From NCBI RefSeq assembly GCF_019972315.1, contig NZ_BLIZ01000001.1, forward strand, positions 3,179,411 through 3,243,410: a DNA stretch of 64,000 nucleotides. The letters run 5' to 3'. A program made the translations under genes and the position numbers. The notes under the pieces are model-generated. The model saw only the letters and a list, made by a program, of their open reading frames with translations. It did not search any database and was not told the DNA's origin. The first letter of the stretch is position 1. Each line of letters begins with the position of its first letter. Source of the DNA: Geobacter sp. AOG1. GTDB taxonomy: Bacteria; Desulfobacterota; Desulfuromonadia; Geobacterales; Geobacteraceae. Positions 55,997 to 64,000 of this stretch are shown piece after piece.

Positions 55997-57910
55997 TCAG
56001 AGTGCCTCTTGACGCTTCTGTTCCAGTTCCTCCCAGCGGGCATAGAGTTTTGCCAGGTCATCACCCAGCCGCGCATAATCGGCGGCAACCGCCGTAATGC
56101 CGCCAGGTTCGCCACCGCACGCCAGGGGATCGGCCAGCAGGGCTTCGAGTTCGGCCTTGCGTCGCTCCAGGACCTCAATATCACCTTCCACACGGGGAAG
56201 TTCCAGTTGCTCGGCGTAGGTAAGCCCTTTTTTTGCCTTTTCCTGCCGGCGAACCTGCTCCTGTTTCGCCGACGGTTGCTTCTCCGGTCGGGGGGCAACA
56301 GCGGCAATCCTCGACTGCTCCTGCAACTCCCGGTAGAGGGAGTAATTCCCCTCGTAAAACACCACCCGCCCCTCCCCTTCGAAGGCGAGGATGCCAGTGG
56401 CCACCTTGTCGAGGAAGAACCGGTCGTGGGTGACCATGAGCACGCAGCCGGGGAAATTGACCAAGGCATCGTCCAGGAGTTGCATGGTCGGTATGTCCAG
56501 GTCATTGGTTGGCTCGTCCAGGATGAGCAGGTTGGCATCCGCCAGCATCAGCCGGGCAAGAATGAGCCGGCTCTTTTCTCCCCCCGACAGGGTCTTTATC
56601 TGCCGTCGGCGGTCCGAGGGAGCAAACAGAAAATCCTCCAGATAGCCAATCTTGTGGCGTTTCTCCCCCGCCACCTGGACATAGTCCCCCTCGCCAAGAA
56701 AATCGTAGATGGTCTGTTCCGGGTCCAGGATCTCCCGCTGCTGGTCAAAATAGGCACTGCGGGTCTTCCGGCCGAAGACCACTTCCCCCGCGTCGGGGGT
56801 TTCTTCGCTGAGGATCATCCGCAGCAGCGTGGTTTTGCCGCAGCCGTTGGGACCGATGATCCCGACCCGGTCTCCCCGCTTGAGGCGGAAGGTGAGATCC
56901 TTCACCAGCAACCGCTCCCCATACGACTTGCCAACGTCGAGCAGTTCCAGTATGGTGCCGCCGAGCCCCTCGTCACTGGTAAACGCCAGCCGTGTCTCCC
57001 GGGCCGTCGTAACTGCTGCCTGTGCCTCGATATCGTGGAACCGGTCGATGCGCGCCTTCTGCTTGGTGGTTCGGGCCTTCGCCCCTCGCTGTATCCAGGC
57101 GGTCTCGACCCGTAACAGGTTCAGCAACCTGGACTGGCGTTGGGCCGCCTGCTGCAGCAGCTCTCCTTTCTTTACCAGGTAGGCACTGTATCCCCCTTCG
57201 TACGGGGTGATACGCCCATCCTCGAGCTCCAGCATCCGGCCAGCAAGCTTGTCGAGAAAATAGCGATCGTGGGTAATGAGAAGGACTGCCCCCGGGTAGG
57301 ATTGAAGGTATTCCTGCAGCCACTGGGTGGTATCCGCATCCAAGTGGTTGGTCGGCTCATCGAGCAAAAGCAGGTCGGGAGCCTCCAGGAGCAGGCGAGC
57401 CAGGGCAACCCTTCGCTTCGTGCCGCCGGAGAGGTTACCCACACGGGCTCCGCCGTCATCCAGGCCAAGATGCCCCATGATCTCCGCCACCCGGTGTTCC
57501 GTGTTCCAGCCACCGTGATGCTCGATCCACGATGTCAACTCCCCCTGCCTCGCCATCAACCGCTCCAGATCGGGGGGGTGGGAGGACAGCCGTCCGGTGA
57601 TCTGTTCGTATTCAGCCATGACACGCCGGATGTCCACGAGCCCCGCCTCGATCGCCCCGACCACGGTCATCTCCCCGTCCAGTTCCGGTTCCTGGGGGAG
57701 ATAGCCGATGCTCGCACCACGCCGGGTGGCGACAGCCCCTTGTTCCGCCGCGTCATGGCCGGCAAGGATCTGCAGGAGGGTCGATTTACCGCAGCCGTTC
57801 GCTCCGATCAGGCCGACCCGCTCGTTTTCATCGATGGCAAAAGTGACACCGGCCAGTACTTGGCGGGCACCGAAACTCTTGGCCACCCCTGTCACGTCGA
57901 TCACGTTCAT
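55997..57910 (-). CDS. uup: ABC-F ATPase, Uup type
   Basis: The protein has 637 residues with two ABC domains. Walker A GANGCGKST and GPNGCGKTT; signatures LSGGTKRRVALA and LSGGEKSRLILA; Walker B LLLLDEPTNHLD and LLILDEPTNDLD. No membrane segment is present, as expected for ABC-F. A C-terminal coiled coil (about 570-637) marks the Uup subgroup. It acts on ribosomes or branched DNA. The ATG shares one base with the stop of the LEA14-like gene (TGATG). Confidence 0.93.
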   Translation of the reverse strand: MNVIDVTGVAKSFGARQVLAGVTFAIDENERVGLIGANGCGKSTLLQILAGHDAAEQGAVATRRGASIGYLPQEPELDGEMTVVGAIEAGLVDIRRVMAEYEQITGRLSSHPPDLERLMARQGELTSWIEHHGGWNTEHRVAEIMGHLGLDDGGARVGNLSGGTKRRVALARLLLEAPDLLLLDEPTNHLDADTTQWLQEYLQSYPGAVLLITHDRYFLDKLAGRMLELEDGRITPYEGGYSAYLVKKGELLQQAAQRQSRLLNLLRVETAWIQRGAKARTTKQKARIDRFHDIEAQAAVTTARETRLAFTSDEGLGGTILELLDVGKSYGERLLVKDLTFRLKRGDRVGIIGPNGCGKTTLLRMILSEETPDAGEVVFGRKTRSAYFDQQREILDPEQTIYDFLGEGDYVQVAGEKRHKIGYLEDFLFAPSDRRRQIKTLSGGEKSRLILARLMLADANLLILDEPTNDLDIPTMQLLDDALVNFPGCVLMVTHDRFFLDKVATGILAFEGEGRVVFYEGNYSLYRELQEQSRIAAVAPRPEKQPSAKQEQVRRQEKAKKGLTYAEQLELPRVEGDIEVLERRKAELEALLADPLACGGEPGGITAVAADYARLGDDLAKLYARWEELEQKRQEAL

Positions 57911-58404
57911 CAGCGCACCCGGCCGAGAAAATCGCTGAACTGCTGGAGGAGTGTCGCGGGGCGATACTTGAGCGGGATGGCAAACGTTCCGTTCGTATCG
58001 ATAGGGAGCATCATTCCGCCAACCGGCAAGTTCACATCGAGACCGGCGTGGAGACGATAGGGAATACGATCCGGATCCGGCCGACTTTTAAGTATCTCCA
58101 GCAGGTCGCCATAGGCGATTTTCACGGGGATGCGGACGTTTGTCGTTTTGTCGGATGCGAACACCACGGTCTGTCGGGCCGCCCCGCTGGCAAGGGGAAG
58201 GGATGTTACCTGCAGGACATAGGAGTATCCCTGAAGGCTTATCTGATAAGGATTGGGGTTGGTCACGTCCAGTCCGACCTCCAGCGTGGCTCCGGCGCTG
58301 TCGAGGCCAACCAGGGAAACATCCTTCACCGTCACCTCGGGATTTTTCACGAACAGTGAACAACCGGCCAGTAATATCAAGGGTACGAGTAACAGTCGTT
58401 TCAA
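57910..58404 (-). CDS. LEA14-like (WHy domain) lipoprotein
   Basis: The protein has 164 residues starting at a TTG (58404), which is supported by AAAGGAG eight bases upstream. Lipobox LLAGC. The WHy/LEA type 2 core is VSLVGLDSAGATLEVGLDV, then TNPNPYQISLQGYSYVL. It is likely anchored in an envelope leaflet; the family's role in bacteria is not well defined. It is translationally coupled to uup. Confidence 0.82.
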   Translation of the reverse strand: MKRLLLVPLILLAGCSLFVKNPEVTVKDVSLVGLDSAGATLEVGLDVTNPNPYQISLQGYSYVLQVTSLPLASGAARQTVVFASDKTTNVRIPVKIAYGDLLEILKSRPDPDRIPYRLHAGLDVNLPVGGMMLPIDTNGTFAIPLKYRPATLLQQFSDFLGRVR

Positions 58405-58435
58405 CTACTGCTCCTTTCATTTACGCGCAGAAAAA

Positions 58436-58461
58436 TAGGCGAACCCACGGGGGCTCGCCTA
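58436..58461 (-). terminator. Terminator after the transglycosylase-like gene
   Basis: Arms TAGGCGA plus ACCC and GGG plus TCGCCTA pair over 11 positions with one mismatch. On the minus strand it ends in TATTTTT. It separates the transglycosylase-like gene from the LEA14-like gene. Confidence 0.7.
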
Positions 58462-58504
58462 CCATATCACGTTCTGCTCTGACGTTTAACAGATTTTGTC
58501 GGCC

Positions 58505-59152
58505 TCAGGAAGGAGTATCGTTCATTTGTTGCGGCATGTCGGCACGCTTCATCCCTTGGCCAGCCAAGCCGTCAAGGATCTCCCGGCGAAACTGGCGCCG
58601 CTTCACCTCATAGGCATCGGCATCAGGGCCGACACCGCAGTAAAGTTTCTTTGCCCTTACCAGGTTTCCCTTGGCCATCGCCATTTTGCTGGCAAGCTCG
58701 CGCACCGCAGCCTCGGCGCACTTCTCATCGTTTTCCATTTCATCAGGAGAATAGCCGTGGCTCTTGGCCCGGTAGGGCATGAGTTGCCAGACGCCGAGAG
58801 CCCCTTTGCGGGAAACCGATTTTCCCGAAAGCCCGTGTCCGCCGGTTTCCGCGAGGGCAATCTCGGCAATGTCCATCGGCATGAACGGCGTGCCGAGGGT
58901 TTTCAGGTAGCAGAGTGCGGCGAGCCAGCGGGCCCGCTGCGGGTCGGTACGACGGGCAAAGGCGGCGGCAATGGCCGGCACCTGCCGTTGTCGTTCCTCC
59001 AAATTGATTCCTTTTTCCATCACTCGGCGAATCTCCCGGTCCAGTTCCGAATCCCCCGCATTGCTTTGCAACGGGGCCTGACGAATGTGGGACTGATCAC
59101 AGGAAACCCCGAGTAGCAGCGTCGCTGCCATAATAGTCATTGTTTTTTTCAT
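58505..59152 (-). CDS. Transglycosylase-like (SLT-fold) lipoprotein
   Basis: The protein has 215 residues from the ATG at 59152. The ribosome site is weak. Signal peptide with the lipobox-like LLGVSC. The body has IALAETGGHGLSGKSVSRKGALGVWQLMP, similar to the lytic transglycosylase ES-...GLMQ core: the Glu in LAETGG would be catalytic, and GALGVWQLMP matches the GLMQ-type loop. It probably cleaves peptidoglycan, though it is short. Confidence 0.7.
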   Translation of the reverse strand: MKKTMTIMAATLLLGVSCDQSHIRQAPLQSNAGDSELDREIRRVMEKGINLEERQRQVPAIAAAFARRTDPQRARWLAALCYLKTLGTPFMPMDIAEIALAETGGHGLSGKSVSRKGALGVWQLMPYRAKSHGYSPDEMENDEKCAEAAVRELASKMAMAKGNLVRAKKLYCGVGPDADAYEVKRRQFRREILDGLAGQGMKRADMPQQMNDTPS

Positions 59153-59546
59153 AAGTTTTTTTGTCGGTGTATTCAGCTTTGCCGGATGGTTCTGGTAACC
59201 CTCAGTGTTTTCGGTAATCTCTCCGGCCGAACCTCCTTTCTTTTGATGTAGAAGCCCCAAACAACTCCGTCCAGCATCGGGACGTGGCCTCTCCATAACA
59301 TAGCGGTATTACAGCAAATGCATTTTCTAATGAACTTCTTCCCTGCACATTCATTAAATTCTAACCAAGAAACGCCAAAAGGACCCGATTGGGCCCTTTT
59401 TCTTTCCCTGCGACATATCACAGGTTGGTGAACTATACACGACAACGGCGTACGTGTCAAACATTAAATTGAGTTTTACATTAATATTCAATAGGTTAGG
59501 TCGGTTTAGGTCGGTCTCAACAACCCCATTACGGTCTGAAACCGGA
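59153..59546. other. Intergenic region between trpB and the transglycosylase-like gene
   Basis: About 390 bases with no supported ORF. It holds one hairpin at 59377-59400 and an AT-rich stretch near 59460-59500. A direct repeat of TTAGGTCGGT occurs at about 59495-59515. The hairpin may end the trpB transcript. Confidence 0.45.
59377..59400. terminator. Possible terminator after trpB
   Basis: AAAAGG, one mismatch, CCC pairs with GGG and CCTTTT around a GATT loop. T-rich tails exist on both strands, the plus strand being better (TTTTTCTTT). It lies about 150 bases past trpB, so its assignment is tentative. Confidence 0.45.
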
Positions 59547-60737
59547 TTATAACTTAACCCCCATGGCGTCGGCCACGGTATGGATGTCCTTGTCCCCCCG
59601 TCCGGAGAGACAGACCACGATGGTCTGGTCTTTTGTCAGGGTGGGGGCCAGCTTGACCACATAGGCGATGGCGTGGGACGACTCCAAGGCCGGCAGTATC
59701 CCCTCCTCCCGGGTCAAGAGTTGAAACGCAGCCATGGCCTCGTCATCGGTGACCGATACGTACTCCGCCCGACCGCTCTCCTTGAGCCAGGCGTGCTCCG
59801 GACCGACACCCGGATAATCGAGGCCGGCCGAAATGGAGTGGGCATGGGCAATCTGGCCGTCGTCATCCTGGAGCAGATAGGTCTTGTTACCGTGCAGCAC
59901 CCCCACGCTCCCGGCACAGAGGGGCGCCGCATGCCGGCCGGAAGGGATGCCATAGCCTGCCGCCTCCACACCGACCATCTTCACGCCGGTATCATTCAGA
60001 AAGGGATAGAAGAGCCCAAGGGCGTTGCTCCCCCCGCCGACAGCCGCCACCAGGTAGTCGGGAAGCCGTCCTTCTACCTTGGCATGCTGGCTCTTGGCCT
60101 CGCGCCCGATGACCGACTGGAAGTCGCGCACCATCATGGGGTAGGGGTGGGGACCCGCCACGGTGCCGATGACGTAGAACGTCCGCTCAACGTGGGTAAC
60201 CCAGTTCCTGAGTGCTTCGTTCATGGCGTCCTTGAGAGTGGCGGTGCCCGCGGTGACCGGCGTTACCGTGGCCCCAAGCAGTTTCATCCGGAAGACGTTG
60301 AGGGACTGGCGATGGATGTCTTCCTCCCCCATGAATACCTCGCACTCCATGCCGAACAGGGCAGCAATGGTGGCGGTCGCCACGCCATGCTGCCCGGCAC
60401 CGGTCTCGGCGATCACCCGCCGCTTCCCCATCCGCTTGGCAAGAAGCCCCTGCCCTATGGTGTTGTTCACCTTGTGGGCACCGGTATGGTTCAGGTCCTC
60501 CCGCTTGAGATAGATCCGCGCGCCGCCGAGCTTCTCCGTAAGTTTCGCCGCGAAGTACAGGGGGTTCGGTCGTCCTACGTACTGACGCAGGTAATAGGCG
60601 AACTCCTCCTTGAATTCTTTATCGTTCTTATAATGGGCATAGGCCTGCTCCAGCTCGTACAGCGCCGGCATGAGCGTCTCTGAAACGTAGCGGCCACCGA
60701 ACTGGCCGAAATGGCCCTGCTTATCGGGATATTTCAA
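59547..60737 (-). CDS. trpB: Tryptophan synthase beta chain
   Basis: The protein has 396 residues. The PLP lysine is in [27 protein letters not shown] and the phosphate loop VGGGSNALG are clear. It condenses indole with serine to tryptophan. It starts at a TTG (60737) overlapping the trpF stop as TTGA. AAGGAGG lies upstream with good spacing, which confirms this start. It is the classic TrpB1 type. trpA is not adjacent. Confidence 0.96.
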   Translation of the reverse strand: MKYPDKQGHFGQFGGRYVSETLMPALYELEQAYAHYKNDKEFKEEFAYYLRQYVGRPNPLYFAAKLTEKLGGARIYLKREDLNHTGAHKVNNTIGQGLLAKRMGKRRVIAETGAGQHGVATATIAALFGMECEVFMGEEDIHRQSLNVFRMKLLGATVTPVTAGTATLKDAMNEALRNWVTHVERTFYVIGTVAGPHPYPMMVRDFQSVIGREAKSQHAKVEGRLPDYLVAAVGGGSNALGLFYPFLNDTGVKMVGVEAAGYGIPSGRHAAPLCAGSVGVLHGNKTYLLQDDDGQIAHAHSISAGLDYPGVGPEHAWLKESGRAEYVSVTDDEAMAAFQLLTREEGILPALESSHAIAYVVKLAPTLTKDQTIVVCLSGRGDKDIHTVADAMGVKL

Positions 60738-61351
60738 CGTAATGCCTCCTTCGCCCGGGCGATGAACGCCCTGACTCTCGCCGGGTCTTTTCGTCCCGGC
60801 ATACTTTCAACGCCGCTCGACACATCCACGGCGTACGGTTTGACGCGGATGACCGCCTCAGCCACGTTCTCCGGCGTAAGCCCTCCCGCCAGGATGAGTG
60901 GGCCACAACGTCCCGCATCCCGGATCAGTTCCCAGTCGAAGACATGACCTGTGCCACCGTAGGCGGAGGAAGACCAGGCGTCGAGAAGGTAGCCCGCAAC
61001 CCGGTACTCCTGCATCGTCGCGAGACTCTCCCTGTCCTTCATCCTGAATACCTTCACCACCCGGCGCTCGATCTGGTTGCAGTACGCGGGGGACTCGTCG
61101 CCGTGGAGTTGGACGATGTCGAGCCGGCACCGGTCGGCAATCGCATTCACCTGGGCAGCCGTTTCGTTCACGAACAGCCCCACCGCCTGCACGAACGGGG
61201 GGAGCACCCGAATGATCTCCGCCGCCTGCTCCGGCGTCACGCAGCGGGGAGACTTGGAAAAGAAGACGAACCCGAGGGCATCGGCCCCCGCCTCCACTGC
61301 CACGAGCGCATCTTCCACATTCGTTATGCCACAGATTTTAACCCTGACCAT
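60734..61351 (-). CDS. trpF: Phosphoribosylanthranilate isomerase
   Basis: The protein has 205 residues from the ATG at 61351, with GGGAAG upstream. [20 protein letters not shown] and [12 protein letters not shown] are the family start; VQLHGDESP and [10 protein letters not shown] complete the barrel. It converts PRA to CdRP, the third step in tryptophan synthesis. Its stop is coupled to trpB. A palindromic repeat lies in front of it. Confidence 0.96.
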   Translation of the reverse strand: MVRVKICGITNVEDALVAVEAGADALGFVFFSKSPRCVTPEQAAEIIRVLPPFVQAVGLFVNETAAQVNAIADRCRLDIVQLHGDESPAYCNQIERRVVKVFRMKDRESLATMQEYRVAGYLLDAWSSSAYGGTGHVFDWELIRDAGRCGPLILAGGLTPENVAEAVIRVKPYAVDVSSGVESMPGRKDPARVRAFIARAKEALR

Positions 61352-61413
61352 ACTTCCCTTGTGTGTCCCATTCCTAAGTTGTGCTCCACCGAAACGCGAA
61401 TTTTTCGCAAGAT

Positions 61414-61586
61414 CAAGGCTGTCGAGGAGTTGCGCGGAGGCGTAGCACCCAAACATCGGGCATAAACAGCGCTACGCCGCACAATTTCGCTTGCGAAATT
61501 GGACCGCGAAGGCGCCCCGAAGGGGGCGGCCGCAGGCCGAGTCACAAGTAACTTCGAAGACTTACGCAGATATTGCGGAAAAGGCG
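61414..61586. repeat. Nested-palindrome intergenic repeat, copy B (expanded)
   Basis: It shares with the element at 17876 four identical blocks: AAGGCTGTCGAG, TGCGCGGAGGCGTAGCAC, CGCTACGCCGCACAA and CGAAGACTTACGCAG, in the same order and orientation. Between the last two blocks it has extra palindromes (AATTTCGC/GCGAAATT at 61483-61500, and GC-rich stems near 61510-61540). It lies between trpB2 and trpF. Confidence 0.8.
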
Positions 61587-61593
61587 CGTTTTC

Positions 61594-62949
61594 TCACACC
61601 GAAACCTTGGGTAGCCGCTCCAGCGCCTCCCGTATCTTCTCCTCCGGATACTCGTAGTCCTCCAGATTTCCGGACAGATAAGCATCATAAGCCCCCATGT
61701 CGAGCTGACCATGGCCGGAGAGCCCGAAGAGGATGGTCCGCTCCTTCCCCTCTTCCTTCGCCAGCATCGCCTCGTCGATAGCCGCCCTGACGGCGTGGGA
61801 TGACTCGGGGGCCGGCACGATCCCTTCACTCCTGGCAAAGAGCACCGCCCCTTCGAAGCAGGCATTCTGCTTGTAGCTCTTCGCCTCGATGGCACCGGCG
61901 GCATAGAGTTGGGATACCAGCGGCGACTCGCCGTGGTAACGGAGCCCTCCCGCATGGATGCCGGGGGGCATAAAATCGTGGCCCAGGGTGTACATCATGG
62001 CGATGGGAGCCATCTTGGCCGTGTCGCCATAGTCGAAGGCGTAGATACCCTTGGTAAGTGTCGGGCAGGAAGCGGGCTCCACCGCGAGACAGCGGACCTG
62101 CCGTCCGGAAGCCCGGTCGGCGATGAAGGGGAAGGCCAGACCGGCAAAGTTGGAGCCCCCTCCGCAGCAGGCGATGACCACGTCCGGGTAATCCCCGGCG
62201 ACCTTCAACTGCTCCTTCGCCTCCTGGCCGATGACGGTCTGGTGGAGACAGACGTGGTTGAGCACGCTCCCCAGGGCATAGTTGGTGTCGTCATGGGTGG
62301 CGGCGTCCTCCACCGCCTCGGAGATGGCGATTCCCAGGCTCCCCAGGTTGTCCGGGTCATGGGCCAGGATGGAGCGCCCCGCGTCGGTGAACTCGGAGGG
62401 GGACGGGATGACATTTGCCCCCCAGAGCTGCATCATGCTTTTGCGGTACGGTTTCTGGGTGCAGGAGACCTTGACCATGTAGACCGTGCACTCCAGGCCG
62501 AACATGCTGCAGGCCAGGGCCAGCGAGCTCCCCCACTGCCCGGCGCCGGTCTCGGTGGCAAGGCGGCGGATGCCGGCCTTCTTGTTGTAGTACGCCTGGG
62601 GGATAGCGGAGTTGGGCTTGTGGGAACCAGCCGGCGAGACACCCTCGAACTTGTAGTAGATTTTAGCCGGGGTGCCGAGGGCCTGCTCCAGACGCCGCGC
62701 CCGGAACAGGGGGGCCGGCCGCCAGAGCCGATAGATGTCCCGGACCTCGTCGGGAATATCGATCCAGCGCTGGTTCGAAACCTCCTGCTCGATAATGGCC
62801 ATGGGGAAGATGGGGAGGAGGTCATCCGGCGTCACCGGTTGCAGCGTGCGGGGATTGATGACCGGATGGAGCGGCCCCGGCATGTCGGGGATGATGTTGT
62901 ACCACTGCCGTGGAATCTGCTCTTCGGTAAGCATGATCTTGGTGTCCAT
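61594..62949 (-). CDS. trpB2: TrpB2-type tryptophan synthase beta chain
   Basis: The protein has 451 residues with GGAGGAG before the ATG. PLP lysine in [26 protein letters not shown] and [17 protein letters not shown] as the cofactor loops. The extended N-terminus and size place it in the TrpB2 subgroup. This type can use free indole or may replace or support TrpB1. A second beta chain of the classic type is encoded at 59547. Confidence 0.93.
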   Translation of the reverse strand: MDTKIMLTEEQIPRQWYNIIPDMPGPLHPVINPRTLQPVTPDDLLPIFPMAIIEQEVSNQRWIDIPDEVRDIYRLWRPAPLFRARRLEQALGTPAKIYYKFEGVSPAGSHKPNSAIPQAYYNKKAGIRRLATETGAGQWGSSLALACSMFGLECTVYMVKVSCTQKPYRKSMMQLWGANVIPSPSEFTDAGRSILAHDPDNLGSLGIAISEAVEDAATHDDTNYALGSVLNHVCLHQTVIGQEAKEQLKVAGDYPDVVIACCGGGSNFAGLAFPFIADRASGRQVRCLAVEPASCPTLTKGIYAFDYGDTAKMAPIAMMYTLGHDFMPPGIHAGGLRYHGESPLVSQLYAAGAIEAKSYKQNACFEGAVLFARSEGIVPAPESSHAVRAAIDEAMLAKEEGKERTILFGLSGHGQLDMGAYDAYLSGNLEDYEYPEEKIREALERLPKVSV

Positions 62950-63003
62950 CAGAACTCCTCCAAACAGGTGAAATAATCACAACTACACATCAAAATGCGT
63001 GGT

Positions 63004-63807
63004 TCATTCTCCCAGCAATCCCCTCAGTTTTGCCCCAATATCCTCTTCCCGCATGAGCGACTCGCCGATCAGGAACGCCCCGGCGCCGGCCTGTTCCATC
63101 CGCACGATGTCGGCCCGACTGTTGATGCCGCTCTCGGAAACGACCAGCCTCTCAGCCGGAATGGACGTGATGAGCCGCTCCGTGGTCCCCAGGTCGGTGA
63201 CGAAGGTCCGGAGATTGCGGTTATTGACGCCGATCAGTTCGCAGTCGGTCTGGAGCGCCAGTTCCAGCTCCGCCTCATCGTGGACTTCCAGAAGGACATC
63301 GAGGTGAAGTTCACGTGCCAGGGCGCTGAAGTCCCGCAGCTGATGGAGGTCGAGCATGGCGGCGATGAGGAGAATGGCATCGGCGCCGGCGGCGCGTGCC
63401 TCATAGATCTGGTAGGGGTCGAAGATGAAATCCTTGCGCAGGAGCGGCAGTCCTACCTGCTCCCGGATGAGTGCAAGGTACCGGAGGTGGCCGAGGAAAA
63501 AGTGTTCCTCCGTCAGAACCGACAGGCAGGCGGCACCATTGTTCCGGTAGATCTCGGCGATCTCCAACGGATCGAAATCAGGCCGGATCAACCCCTTGGA
63601 CGGGGACCCCTTTTTTACTTCGGCGATGATGGCCGTCCATCCCGAGTCGCGACAGGTGCGGAGCGCCCGGATGAACCCGCGCGGGGTATCCTCAAGGTCG
63701 GCAAGGGCTGCCCGGACCTCGGACAGCGGACGGCCCGCCTTGATGGCAGCCAGTTCGCCACGCTTGTGGTCAACAATTTTCTTCAGGATGTCGGGAGTGT
63801 CGGACAT
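63004..63807 (-). CDS. trpC: Indole-3-glycerol phosphate synthase
   Basis: The protein has 267 residues from the ATG at 63807. The catalytic lysine loop is EVKKGSPSKGLIRPDFDP; LLRKDFIFDPYQIYEARA and LIGVNNRNLRTF follow, with SESGINSRAD. It closes the indole ring from CdRP. The ribosome site before this ATG is weak (GGATTGGG). trpD lies 63 bases upstream with a palindromic repeat between. Confidence 0.95.
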   Translation of the reverse strand: MSDTPDILKKIVDHKRGELAAIKAGRPLSEVRAALADLEDTPRGFIRALRTCRDSGWTAIIAEVKKGSPSKGLIRPDFDPLEIAEIYRNNGAACLSVLTEEHFFLGHLRYLALIREQVGLPLLRKDFIFDPYQIYEARAAGADAILLIAAMLDLHQLRDFSALARELHLDVLLEVHDEAELELALQTDCELIGVNNRNLRTFVTDLGTTERLITSIPAERLVVSESGINSRADIVRMEQAGAGAFLIGESLMREEDIGAKLRGLLGE

Positions 63808-63820
63808 GTAAACCCAATCC

Positions 63821-63863
63821 GTAGGGGCGGGGTTACCCCGCCCTGGGCACGGCAACCGTGCCC
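63821..63863. repeat. GTAGGGGCGG palindromic repeat with second hairpin
   Basis: GTAGGGGCGGGG, then a TTA loop, CCCCGCCC forms stem 63825-63832/63836-63843. A second stem GGGCACGG/CCGTGCCC (63845-63852/63856-63863) follows at once. It lies between trpD and trpC. The first part matches the element at 19491. Confidence 0.6.
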
Positions 63864-63870
63864 TTACCTA

Positions 63871-64000
63871 TTATTCGTTGGTCAGTGCCACCAGTTTTTC
63901 CAGCTGCCCCATGGCCCGGCCCGAATCGATCGCCTCGGCAGCCATATCGAGACCGGCGAGGACGTCGGCAACCTTCCCTGCAGCCACCAGACCATAGGAC
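63871..64000 (-). CDS. trpD: Anthranilate phosphoribosyltransferase, C-terminal fragment
   Basis: Forty-two codons at the right edge read to a TAA at 63873-63871. They encode [20 protein letters not shown], then [20 protein letters not shown], which is the conserved end of TrpD. Position before trpC supports it. The rest lies outside the window. Confidence 0.85.
   Translation of the reverse strand, partial: SYGLVAAGKVADVLAGLDMAAEAIDSGRAMGQLEKLVALTNE

Overview
The window reads as chromosomal DNA of a Geobacter-like member of the Desulfuromonadota. The signs are several c-type cytochromes (one with ten CXXCH motifs), multi-PAS sensor kinase, aldehyde:ferredoxin oxidoreductase, HD-GYP/PilZ signalling proteins, an ADP-heptose/dTDP-rhamnose envelope pathway, and two tryptophan synthase beta chains. 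Most genes lie on the minus strand. No rRNA, tRNA, CRISPR array or transposase was seen.

Layout, left to right. 1-10.6 kb: exported proteins on the minus strand (an Ig-repeat protein running off the left edge, a parvulin foldase, a subtilisin-like protease, a cytochrome with IPT domains), then a PAS histidine kinase and an AmrS-type radical SAM enzyme. 10.9-11.4 kb: a 50-residue zinc-ribbon gene with its own promoter and hairpin, followed by a palindrome-ended repeat. 11.4-23.4 kb: the cell-shape genes mreB ... mreC-mreD-mrdA-rodA. Between mreB and mreC sits an envelope-sugar block (glycosyltransferase, gmhA, a conserved unknown enzyme, hldE, gmhB, rfbA, rfbC-like). 23.6-26.2 kb: a PpiD-like chaperone and purC. 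26.3-28.8 kb: a lower-GC accessory patch with a lipoprotein, an unknown membrane protein and a HigBA-type toxin-antitoxin pair. 28.8-35.1 kb: a FadL-type porin, a methyltransferase, and a c-di-GMP pair (PilZ protein, GAF-HD-GYP). 35.4-42.2 kb: class II aldolase, aldehyde:ferredoxin oxidoreductase, manC with a separate PMI-type cupin, rfbD, rfbB. 42.2-47.5 kb: lptD, folC, accD, trpA. 47.5-55.6 kb: a chemoreceptor followed by a redox locus. 56-64 kb: uup, a LEA14-like lipoprotein, a transglycosylase-like lipoprotein, then trpB, trpF, trpB2, trpC and the end of trpD.

The most interesting region is 49.9-55.6 kb. A 119-residue monoheme cytochrome and a 252-residue PstS-like binding protein occur as an adjacent pair twice, both pairs with the same gene lengths. 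The pairs flank a decaheme lipoprotein and a divergently transcribed beta-barrel protein that itself carries an N-terminal heme motif. This whole block, plus a chemoreceptor whose stop codon overlaps the trpA start, separates trpB from trpA. A second theme is a family of nested-palindrome intergenic repeats, with two clear copies and one related element. All functions are inferred from sequence alone.
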